From Chromatiales bacterium (GTDB taxonomy: Bacteria > Pseudomonadota > Gammaproteobacteria > Steroidobacterales > GCA-2729495), in NCBI GenBank assembly GCA_024234935.1, contig JACKNI010000002.1, positions 186,001 through 250,000 of the forward strand: a DNA stretch of 64,000 nucleotides, given 5' to 3'. This document shows, piece after piece, positions 52,949 to 60,538 of the stretch; the stretch's first letter is position 1, and the number at the start of each line of letters is the position of its first letter. The notes beneath the pieces are model-generated. The model saw only the letters and a program-made list of their open reading frames with translations. It made no database searches and was not told the origin of the DNA. Made by a program: the position numbers and the translations under genes.

Positions 52949-53962
52949 CTACGCCAGCCGGGCTTCGGTAACGGACTCTTTTTCGGGCAGATCATTCCAG
53001 TAGTGACAGGCCACCTGGTGACTGGCGGTTACATCATCGAGCAGCGGAGCTTCCTTGCGGCACCATTGCGAGGCTCGTGGACACCTTGTGTGAAAAGCGC
53101 AACCGCTTGGCGGATCCATTGCCGATGGCACTTCTCCTGACAGGACGACCCTGGCCTCTTCCCGCCCCGCATGCCGCGAGTGGCGAACAGCACCGAGCAG
53201 CGCTTTCGTATACGGATGTCTCGGGTTGCCGAACAGCTCGTCCCGCGTCCCGATTTCGACGACCTTCCCCAGGTACATGACCATGATTCTCGTGCACATG
53301 TAGCGCACCGCCGGAAGATCGTGGCTGACAAAAATGAATGCTGCACCGCTGTTCTTTTGCAGATGCTTCAACAGGTTCACGATCTGCGCCTGCGTGGAAA
53401 CATCCAGGGCACTGACCGGTTCATCGCATACCACGAGCCTTGGCTTCAGGATCATCGCCCGCGCAATGGCGACTCTTTGACACTGCCCACCGCTGAACTG
53501 GTGGGGATAGCGGTTCGCAAGTTCAGGAGGCAGGCCCACCGCCTGCATCATCTCCTGAACAGCCCGGTGACGGCTCTCCTGGTCCAGGTCAGGACGGAAC
53601 ACCCTCAAGGGCTCACCGATCGCACTGCCAATGGTCATGCGTGGATTCAGGCTGGCCGTCGGATCCTGAAAAACCATTTGAAGCTCACTTCGCTTCCTGT
53701 CCATCTCCTGTCGGGCGAGGTCGGGGAGATTCTCGCCGGACCAGAGAACCTTGCCCGAGCTTGGCGCGATCAACTGCATGATCGCCCGACACAGAGTCGA
53801 TTTCCCGCATCCGGACTCGCCCACGATGCCCAGGGTCTCGCCGGCGTCGAGACGGAAGCTGATTCCGTCTACCGCACGCAGAGACGCAGTACCCGACCGG
53901 AACAGGTGTGACTGCCGGACCGGCAGGTGCACGCGGAGATTCTCCACCTCAAGCAGGGGCAT
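52949..53962 (-). CDS. Oligopeptide-type ABC transporter ATPase, OppF/DppF-like
   Basis: A 337-residue ATPase with Walker A GESGCGKST, signature FSGGQCQRVAIARA and Walker B LVVCDEPVSALD. The C-terminal oligopeptide-transporter extension with cysteines (GCAFHTRCPRASQWC), where known members bind a 4Fe-4S cluster, is present. The ATG at 53962 lies two bases after the preceding stop. It is the last gene of the leftward operon that starts with the flavoprotein gene at 58442. Confidence 0.9.
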   Translation of the reverse strand: MPLLEVENLRVHLPVRQSHLFRSGTASLRAVDGISFRLDAGETLGIVGESGCGKSTLCRAIMQLIAPSSGKVLWSGENLPDLARQEMDRKRSELQMVFQDPTASLNPRMTIGSAIGEPLRVFRPDLDQESRHRAVQEMMQAVGLPPELANRYPHQFSGGQCQRVAIARAMILKPRLVVCDEPVSALDVSTQAQIVNLLKHLQKNSGAAFIFVSHDLPAVRYMCTRIMVMYLGKVVEIGTRDELFGNPRHPYTKALLGAVRHSRHAGREEARVVLSGEVPSAMDPPSGCAFHTRCPRASQWCRKEAPLLDDVTASHQVACHYWNDLPEKESVTEARLA

Positions 53963-53964
53963 GT

Positions 53965-54933
53965 TCACTGCCTCTGCTCCACGAAACATGCGGCCATATG
54001 GTCATCAAATTTCTTCTTCAGCTCTGGTCGCAGCTGATGACAACGAGGTATCGCCTGACTGCAGCGAAGTGCAAACGCGCATCCTGCGGGCAATCTCTGC
54101 AGGTCCGGGGCCTGGCCAGGTATCGTGGGAATATCGCGGTCGGGGTCGGCATCCATTCCAAGGGTCGCCTGAAACAATGCCTGCGTATATGGGTGTTGCG
54201 GGCGTGACACGATGTCTGCAATCGAACCGCTTTCAACCACCCTCCCCGCGTACATCACCATGACCCGGTCGCAGAGCTCAAGCGCCACGCCAAAATCGTG
54301 CGTGATGATCACGATCGACGTATCGGTGCGTCGCTTGAGTCCACCGAGAAAGTCGAGCACCTGTGCCTGTATCGTGGCATCAAGTGCGGTGGTCGGCTCG
54401 TCGGCGATGATCAGCTCCGGCTTGCACAGCAGCGCCAGCGCAATCATGACCCGCTGGCGCATTCCACCGGACAATTCATACGGGTACATCTTCAGGCGTC
54501 TTCGCGGCTGGGGAAACTGGAGGATCTCCAGCACCTCTATCGACCGCTTGCGGGCGTCATGTTCACTGACACCCATGTGCTCGACCAGCACTTCGGTGAG
54601 CTGGTCACCTATACGCATGAACGGGGTGAGCCCGGACATTGCATCCTGGAACACCATGGCAATCGACCGGCCCCTGATCCGGTCCAGCTCCTTGCGGGGC
54701 GCATTCAGGATCTCCCGCCCGTCAAACCATACGCTGCCGCTTGCTGAACCATTGCGGGACAGCAGACCCATGATGGCGAGGAAACATTGGGACTTGCCTG
54801 ACCCGGACTCGCCCAGAACACCCAGGCACTCGCCACGGCCGACGGTCAGATGCACATTACTGACGGCATCTATCACGCCACCCCGCACATTGAAGCGGAC
54901 ATTCAGGTCCTCACATCGCAACAGTGGCCGCAT
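53965..54933 (-). CDS. Oligopeptide-type ABC transporter ATPase, OppD/DppD-like
   Basis: A 322-residue ATPase with Walker A GESGSGKSQ (Gln in place of the usual second Ser/Thr of the motif), signature LSGGMRQRVMIALAL and Walker B LIIADEPTTALD, followed by the Cys-containing C-terminal extension GCAFALRCSQAIPRC. The change in the Walker A end (KSQ rather than KST) resembles several DppD proteins. Its ATG overlaps the permease stop (TAATG). Confidence 0.9.
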   Translation of the reverse strand: MRPLLRCEDLNVRFNVRGGVIDAVSNVHLTVGRGECLGVLGESGSGKSQCFLAIMGLLSRNGSASGSVWFDGREILNAPRKELDRIRGRSIAMVFQDAMSGLTPFMRIGDQLTEVLVEHMGVSEHDARKRSIEVLEILQFPQPRRRLKMYPYELSGGMRQRVMIALALLCKPELIIADEPTTALDATIQAQVLDFLGGLKRRTDTSIVIITHDFGVALELCDRVMVMYAGRVVESGSIADIVSRPQHPYTQALFQATLGMDADPDRDIPTIPGQAPDLQRLPAGCAFALRCSQAIPRCHQLRPELKKKFDDHMAACFVEQRQ

Positions 54934-55811
54934 TAGCGGTTTTTTGGATCAAGGGCATCCCTCAATCCATCCCCCATGAAATTGAAACAGAACATCGTCA
55001 GCGTAAGAAAACCGGCCGGTATCAGCAGCAACCACGGTGCCGCCTCCATTTCACCGGCACCTTGTGAAATCAGACGACCCCAGCTCGTGAATGGTTCCTG
55101 CACACCCAGACCGAGAAAACTCAGGTAGCTCTCGACGATGATATTGACCGGAATCAGCAACGTTACATAGACGACCACCGGGCCAACCACATTCGGCAGG
55201 ATGTATTGCAGCAGCATCCTGGACGCAGGAAGACCCAGCGAGCGTGCGGCCTCCATGTACTCCTTCTCCTTGATTGACAGGGTTTGCCCGCGAACAATCC
55301 GTGCAAGGGTCATCCACTCCACCGCACCGATGCTGAGGAAGATCAGGAGAAAATTGTTTCCAAAGGCACTCACCAGGATGATGACGAGGAAAAGCGTGGG
55401 AACCGCGTAGAGCACATCGATCATGCGCATCATGACCGCATCTACCCGCCCGCCAAAGTAACCGGCGATGGCACCGTATGTGACCCCGATGACGAGGGCG
55501 ACCAGTGTCGTCAGCACACCGATGGTCAGCGAAATCCTGGCTCCGTACAGGGTGCGCACGAACATGTCCCTGCCGTTTGCATCGGTCCCGAACCAATGGT
55601 GGTTTTCAAGCGTGGGCGCAATCAGGATGCTGTCCCAGTACACCGCATCGACCGGGTGCGGCCCCCAGATCGGAATCACGATTGCCATGACGGCAAGCGC
55701 AATGATGATCCAGAAGCTGACCATCGCCGCACGGTTGACGGAGAACCGATAGAGCGCATCCCGCCAGATCGACGTCCCCAGCCTGTTGTCGGGACTATCT
55801 GTCGCTGCCAA
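54933..55811 (-). CDS. Oligopeptide-type ABC transporter permease, OppC/DppC-like
   Basis: A 292-residue inner-membrane permease with an N-terminal OppC_N segment and about six helices; the EAA loop is MEAARSLGLPASRMLLQYILP. It begins with TTG at 55811, with GGGAG about eight bases upstream, and overlaps the OppB-like gene by 17 bases. Confidence 0.9.
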   Translation of the reverse strand: MAATDSPDNRLGTSIWRDALYRFSVNRAAMVSFWIIIALAVMAIVIPIWGPHPVDAVYWDSILIAPTLENHHWFGTDANGRDMFVRTLYGARISLTIGVLTTLVALVIGVTYGAIAGYFGGRVDAVMMRMIDVLYAVPTLFLVIILVSAFGNNFLLIFLSIGAVEWMTLARIVRGQTLSIKEKEYMEAARSLGLPASRMLLQYILPNVVGPVVVYVTLLIPVNIIVESYLSFLGLGVQEPFTSWGRLISQGAGEMEAAPWLLLIPAGFLTLTMFCFNFMGDGLRDALDPKNR

Positions 55812-56772
55812 ATCCGGCTCCCGCAGTGGTCATCTCGGGCCGCGCATAGCTCTGGCGAATCCGTGGATCGAGATATCCGTAGATCACATCGACCAGGAGA
55901 TTCAGAATCTGGATGAACACGGCATATACAATCACGATACCCATGACCACGGGATAGTCGCGATTGCTGGCGCCCTCGACAAAAGCGCGCCCGATACCCG
56001 GCAGCCCGAATATCGTTTCAATGACGACAGAGCCGGTCATGACAGTTGCGATGGTCGGCCCCAGATAGCTGACGACGGGAATCAGCATGGGCCGGATAAC
56101 GTGCCTGCTGACGACCCTCCATTCGCGAAGCCCCTTGGCGCGCGCGGTGCGGACATAGTCGGTATTCAGCGCTTCAAGCATCGCGCCGCGTGTAATCCGG
56201 GCAAGCGTGGCAATTTTTGGCAGCGCCAGGGCAATTACCGGCAGAAGCAGGTGTCGCGGATCGCCGCCACCCCAGCCGGATATTGGCAACCAGCCAAGGT
56301 AAAGGCCAAACAACAGGATAAGCAGCGGTGCCGTGACGAAGGTGGGAATCGCCACCCCCGTCATCGCAACAGCCATGACGGTGTAGTCAACGAAAGAATT
56401 CTGGCGGAGGGCGGCGGCTACCCCGCACCCGACGCCAATCGCAAAGCCGATGATTATCGCGCTGAGACCGACTGTCACGCTTATGGGCAATCCGGTCGCA
56501 ATGATCTGGCTGACACGAAGATCGGAATAGATGAGGGACGGGCCGAGATCACCGTGCAGCAGGCCGCCAAGGTAATCAAGAAACTGCTTCCAGACCGGTG
56601 CATCGAGGTTATATGCCGCACGTATGCTCTCGACCACCTTGGGATCGAGGTCGACGAGTTCGGCGTCGAACGGTCCGCCCGGCGCTACATGCATCAGCCA
56701 GAACGAAAGGACGATGACAGCGAACAGGATTGGTACCGTCAGAGCCAGGCGCCGCAGGACGTATAATCCCAT
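55795..56772 (-). CDS. Oligopeptide-type ABC transporter permease, OppB/DppB-like
   Basis: A 325-residue inner-membrane permease starting MGLYVLRRLALTVPILFAVI, the usual OppB/DppB opening. The EAA loop is VRTARAKGLREWRVVSRHVI. It pairs with the overlapping OppC-like gene. It lies 33 bases after the ferredoxin gene in the same leftward operon, an unusual joining of redox and transport genes. Confidence 0.9.
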   Translation of the reverse strand: MGLYVLRRLALTVPILFAVIVLSFWLMHVAPGGPFDAELVDLDPKVVESIRAAYNLDAPVWKQFLDYLGGLLHGDLGPSLIYSDLRVSQIIATGLPISVTVGLSAIIIGFAIGVGCGVAAALRQNSFVDYTVMAVAMTGVAIPTFVTAPLLILLFGLYLGWLPISGWGGGDPRHLLLPVIALALPKIATLARITRGAMLEALNTDYVRTARAKGLREWRVVSRHVIRPMLIPVVSYLGPTIATVMTGSVVIETIFGLPGIGRAFVEGASNRDYPVVMGIVIVYAVFIQILNLLVDVIYGYLDPRIRQSYARPEMTTAGAGFGSDR

Positions 56773-56805
56773 CGCAAGCTCCCCGCTATTGGCCCTTGAT
56801 GTTCA

Positions 56806-57084
56806 TCACTCGTTGTCGAACAACACGGGAGTCTCACCCGGGTGCAGCTTCTCCCAGCGGGCAAGCAGTGTTTCGCGGCTCTCGACCCGCTCCGGATCCC
56901 ACTCGATAGCGGTGTCCGCGGGGCAAACCTTTATGCATCTCGGACTTTCATATGAGCCCACACACTCGGTGCAGAGACTCGAGTCAATGATGTGAATCAC
57001 GGCCCCTTCGCTGATTGCCCCGTTCGGACAGTCTGAAATACAGGCAAAACAATTCAGACAATCATCAGTAATCCTGAGCGCCAT
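56806..57084 (-). CDS. YfhL-type 2[4Fe-4S] ferredoxin
   Basis: A 92-residue low-potential ferredoxin. Cysteines follow CLNCFACISDCP and CTECVGSYESPRCIKVCP, where the longer loop in the second motif is the Allochromatium/YfhL type, known for very low potentials. It lies between the flavoprotein gene and the ABC permease genes, so it is likely the electron donor for the flavoprotein and acceptor from the 2-oxoacid:ferredoxin oxidoreductase encoded upstream at 59.5-62.5 kb. Confidence 0.88.
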   Translation of the reverse strand: MALRITDDCLNCFACISDCPNGAISEGAVIHIIDSSLCTECVGSYESPRCIKVCPADTAIEWDPERVESRETLLARWEKLHPGETPVLFDNE

Positions 57085-57125
57085 CAGAAATTCTCCAGCC
57101 AGATCTGTTCGTTAACCGTAGTCAT

Positions 57126-58442
57126 TCATGCCACCGCCTGGCGATCACCCCGGTCTCTCTCCCCGGGAAGCAGCTTGCCGCAGATATCAGGCAAATCGTG
57201 CTCCAGCTGCTCACGATGCTCGACAATCACGTCATTCGGCAAACCGGTAATTCCGCGGTCCTCCATCCAGCCGATCAGATCATCCGTTTCGGCATCGGTC
57301 AGCACCTCGGTGATCTTCCTGACGCCATTGGCCCGACGGTTGTACTGGGGGCTGAAGAAATTGAACGCGTGCTGCCAGTAATCATTGTAGGCAGCATTGC
57401 CGTCCCGCCCTTCAAGCGCTTCCTTGCTGAACCTGGCGGCCATGTAACCACAGCCCATTGCACCCTTGATGGCAACTTCCGCAAAGGCAGCATTGTCACC
57501 AACACAGATGACATTGCCCCTGGCGGCCTCCCGAATGGGCGGTCGCAAGTCCATGTTACAGGCCTGCCGGGCGACAATCTTTGCCCCCGCAAACAACTCG
57601 GAAAATGGCGAGTTCGTGGTAAACGTGGTCAGTACACTCTGCAGGTTCACATCATTTGCGACGCTTGCCGAAGTACTGATCTGGAACAACCCCGGCGGCC
57701 AGGGCCCCATGTTCACGATCCCGTTGTGCAGTGAGGGAAGACAGAATCGTACGCGGCGCAATTCCGGAAACGGGAACTTCACCCGATCGAGAATGAGGTT
57801 CATGAACTTGATGCGTCCACGCCCCGGCGAACGTCCTTCATTGAATCCGAGCTGATCCACAAGGGTGGAAAAAGAACCATCCGCGATGATTGCCCGCCGG
57901 GCGGACAGCACCTCTTCACCGGCATCCGACGTCACTCGCACCTGTACTCCGTCGGACGAATCCGCAATGGAAAGGCACCTGGTTCCGTCGCGGATGACGC
58001 AGCCCGCCGCAGCTGCTTCGGCCAGCAAACCAATCAGCAACTGCTCCTTGTCGACGACGAAGCCTTCGATATCGCGGTTGGAGCGATCCCGGCTGAACGC
58101 ACGTCCGGAAGGTGAAACGAGGGTCTCGTTGAATACCGGATTGAGTTCACCGCGATAGTCGACAATCGCATCGGGCGGCAGGCTCTGCAGGTGAAGGCGG
58201 TGATGATGGCTGCCGACCTCGATGGTCACGGTAACCCGCTTCAGGTTGACATCGGTGGGGATGGCGTCCGAAGAAAACCCGCCAGCGCCCAGGCGCAGGT
58301 CGCGGCTGCAGAAGCGCGTGATCCTCCCGGCTTTCATCTTCTCGACCAGCAGGACCTTGAGGCCGTCCCGGGCCGCGGAACGCGCAGCCATGGCCCCACC
58401 CGGACCGCCGCCGACAATGATCAGGTCGTATATCACGTGCAT
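57126..58442 (-). CDS. Geranylgeranyl-reductase/FixC-like flavoprotein
   Basis: A 438-residue FAD enzyme of the GGR/FixC superfamily. The FAD motif LIIVGGGPGGAMAARSAARD opens the protein and GDNAAFAEVAIKGAMGCGYMAA is the second FAD-binding stretch. Family members reduce C=C bonds (geranylgeranyl groups of chlorophyll or lipids) or pass electrons to quinone. Absence of fixA, fixB and fixX argues against the nitrogen-fixation electron path. It is first in the flavoprotein-ferredoxin-permease-ATPase operon, under operator site 3. The substrate is unknown. Confidence 0.78.
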   Translation of the reverse strand: MHVIYDLIIVGGGPGGAMAARSAARDGLKVLLVEKMKAGRITRFCSRDLRLGAGGFSSDAIPTDVNLKRVTVTIEVGSHHHRLHLQSLPPDAIVDYRGELNPVFNETLVSPSGRAFSRDRSNRDIEGFVVDKEQLLIGLLAEAAAAGCVIRDGTRCLSIADSSDGVQVRVTSDAGEEVLSARRAIIADGSFSTLVDQLGFNEGRSPGRGRIKFMNLILDRVKFPFPELRRVRFCLPSLHNGIVNMGPWPPGLFQISTSASVANDVNLQSVLTTFTTNSPFSELFAGAKIVARQACNMDLRPPIREAARGNVICVGDNAAFAEVAIKGAMGCGYMAARFSKEALEGRDGNAAYNDYWQHAFNFFSPQYNRRANGVRKITEVLTDAETDDLIGWMEDRGITGLPNDVIVEHREQLEHDLPDICGKLLPGERDRGDRQAVA

Positions 58443-58469
58443 TACCCCAGATAGCGGATCGCCGGCCTG

Positions 58470-58499
58470 ATTATATATGTCGTCATATCATAATGACAA
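58470..58499 (-). promoter_or_regulatory. Promoter of the flavoprotein-ferredoxin-ABC operon with operator site 3
   Basis: On the minus strand, TTGTCA (58499-58494) and TATAAT (58475-58470) are separated by 18 bases, a good sigma-70 promoter. Operator site 3 (58480-58499), TCGTCAT-ATCATA-ATGACAA on the plus strand, covers its -35 and most of the spacer. The palindrome extends: ATGTCGTCAT-N6-ATGACAACAT has nine of ten positions symmetric. A second short palindrome, CGTCATGACG (58664-58673), lies nearer the regulator's start. The 280-base gap 58443-58722 holds no gene. Confidence 0.8.
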
Positions 58500-58722
58500 C
58501 ATGCGGCCTGCCAGGCGCCGGTAGTCTGCAGCCGGACGACCAGGACCCGGAAGCGGGTCACCTGCATGCTAGACTGCATCAATTACCCCTCCGCAGAAAC
58601 CCTCGGGCCCGGGTATCAACTGTTATACAAGGAAAAACCCGGTCCACCATCCCGGTGTAATGCCGTCATGACGTTACAATCTGGAACAGGACCCGTGCCC
58701 GGCAAATGAGGCTTGAGTATCG

Positions 58723-59508
58723 ATGAACGCGGACTCCAGGAACACCAGCGACCCCCGGACCAGGCCCCCCCGCTATGTTCGGGTATATACAACGCTGCGG
58801 GAGTGGATCCGGAACGGCAAGTACGGACCGGGCGACAAGATTGCCACGGAAGACGAAATCGGCAAGCTCTTCAAGGTGTCGCGAATCACGACGCGCAAGG
58901 CCATCGATCTGCTGGTAGAGGATGAACTTGTCTACCGGGTGCACGGCAAGGGAACCTATGTTGCGAAGAACGTGCGGGAACGCGGCGGCGTCGAAAATGT
59001 TCATGCACGAATCCGCACAGCCCGGGGTCTCGCACAGCGAAGCAAAGTTACAAAGGTCAACGTCTCTGAAATCGACGCTGACTCACGAGTTGCAACTGAT
59101 CTGAAAATTCCCGTAGGCCAGCGCGTAACCAAGGTTTCCTACGTTCGTGTTTTTCGTGGTGTACCTGCCGCTTATGTTGAGGCCCACGTCCCGGCAGATC
59201 GTGCAGAGATCAGGGCAAGCGACCTCGGCTCGATGACCATACTGGCGATCCTGGAAAAACAGGGCATCCAGATCGGCGAGGCTCATCAGCTGATAGGTGC
59301 AACGCTTGCTGATTCCCATCTTGCGGCCATGCTTGATTCCGCGGTGGGCGCACCACTGCTGACCATAGAACAGATTGTCATGGATACAAGCAATCGGCCC
59401 GTCGAGCGTTTTTTCACCTGGTACAACTGCGAGCAGTATGAACACCCGGCCCTGGTTTTCGATCGCAACACCCTCGAGTTTGTGCACGGCGTAGCGGCAA
59501 CGCGCTAG
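58723..59508 (+). CDS. GntR-family regulator with UTRA domain (HutC type)
   Basis: A 261-residue repressor-type regulator. The N-terminal winged helix (about 15-85) shows GDKIATEDEIGKLFKVSRIT and HGKGTYV; the C-terminal UTRA domain (about 105-255), which binds a small effector, has GVPAAYVEAHVPADRA and FFTWYNCEQYEHP. The ATG at 58723 follows GAGG. The operator-like palindromes at 41.6, 50.2, 58.5 and 62.5 kb are the natural targets, including its own upstream region. The effector may be the imported compound. The stop faces that of the KorB-like gene four bases away. Confidence 0.9.
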   Translation: MNADSRNTSDPRTRPPRYVRVYTTLREWIRNGKYGPGDKIATEDEIGKLFKVSRITTRKAIDLLVEDELVYRVHGKGTYVAKNVRERGGVENVHARIRTARGLAQRSKVTKVNVSEIDADSRVATDLKIPVGQRVTKVSYVRVFRGVPAAYVEAHVPADRAEIRASDLGSMTILAILEKQGIQIGEAHQLIGATLADSHLAAMLDSAVGAPLLTIEQIVMDTSNRPVERFFTWYNCEQYEHPALVFDRNTLEFVHGVAATR

Positions 59509-59512
59509 CTCC

Positions 59513-60538
59513 CTAGGGCGCGGCGACCTTCCAGGTGTCGCCTGAGTTGATGTATTCGAGAAGCTTGCCTTTGCCGCGCTTCGCGACTGCGGTTGCAATC
59601 TGCTCATCTAGCAGTTCATCGAATGGACTGCGGTCAACGCACCGGAACACGCCCATTGGCACGGGGAAGGCCTGCTCGTCGAGTTCGCTCAGCATATATG
59701 CGAGGCCCGGATGCGCGGCGCTCTCGTTGAATACCAGAAGCTCTTTCTCCGGGAACTCATCGAGCCGGACAATTTCCGGAAAGCCTGCACGCAACCGGAT
59801 CGCGCGATCCCTGTTGGCCCCGAAGATCATCGGGGCCCCATGCTGGAGGTAAAGCGAACGGTCCTGACGTGTGGCTGCCGAAGTAAATGACTCAAAGGCG
59901 CCGTCATTGAAGACGTTGCAATTCTGCAGGATCTCCACGAACGCCGAACCCCGATGACATGCCGCGCGCAACAGGATCTCCTGCAGATTCTTCCCGTCTG
60001 TCGCACTGGCCCGTGCGACAAACGTCGCTTCCGATGCAAGCGCCATCGACAAGGGCTTTATCGGCTGCTCGATACTCCCCATCGGGCTCGACTTGGTTTT
60101 CTTGCCTTTCTCGGAGGTCGGCGAGAACTGGCCCTTGGTAAGCCCGTAGATGCGATTGTTGAACAGCAGGATCTTCACATTGACGTTGCGGCGAAGGCAG
60201 TGCACCAGATGATTGGTGCCGATACTCAGGCCGTCTCCGTCACCAGTGACCACCCACACCAGCAAATCAGGCCGGCACAGCTGCAGCCCGGTTGCGATGG
60301 CCGGAGCGCGCCCATGTATCGTGTGGAAACCGTAGGTGTTCATGTAGTACGGGAATCGGCTTGAACAGCCGATTCCCGAGACAAATACGATATTTTCGCG
60401 TCGAAGCTGCAAGCGCTCGCATATCTCGGGCATGACCCGCTGGACCTGGGACAGCACCGCATAGTCGCCACATCCCGGGCACCAGCGCACATCCTCCCTG
60501 GCGACAAAGTCCTTTCGTTCATATTTCGGATTTGTCAT
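59513..60538 (-). CDS. korB: 2-oxoacid:ferredoxin oxidoreductase, beta subunit (KorB-like)
   Basis: A 341-residue TPP-binding subunit. CPGCGDYAVLSQVQ and GIGCSSRFPYYMNTYGFHTIHGR are the Cys elements for the 4Fe-4S cluster, and GDGDGLSIGTNH with the later NNRIYGLTKGQ binds TPP. With the alpha subunit it oxidises a 2-oxoacid with CoA and reduces ferredoxin. 2-oxoglutarate is the likeliest substrate from the KorAB arrangement, not proved. It overlaps the alpha gene by four bases. Confidence 0.9.
   Translation of the reverse strand: MTNPKYERKDFVAREDVRWCPGCGDYAVLSQVQRVMPEICERLQLRRENIVFVSGIGCSSRFPYYMNTYGFHTIHGRAPAIATGLQLCRPDLLVWVVTGDGDGLSIGTNHLVHCLRRNVNVKILLFNNRIYGLTKGQFSPTSEKGKKTKSSPMGSIEQPIKPLSMALASEATFVARASATDGKNLQEILLRAACHRGSAFVEILQNCNVFNDGAFESFTSAATRQDRSLYLQHGAPMIFGANRDRAIRLRAGFPEIVRLDEFPEKELLVFNESAAHPGLAYMLSELDEQAFPVPMGVFRCVDRSPFDELLDEQIATAVAKRGKGKLLEYINSGDTWKVAAP

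Noticed and set aside
57126..58442. FixC of a nitrogen-fixation electron path
   Set aside because: fixA, fixB, fixX and nif genes are absent. GGR/FixC-like is as far as the sequence allows.
58664..58673. CGTCATGACG as a fifth operator
   Set aside because: It has the GTCAT and ATGAC halves but without the six-base spacer of the other four, so I note it only as a possible secondary site.
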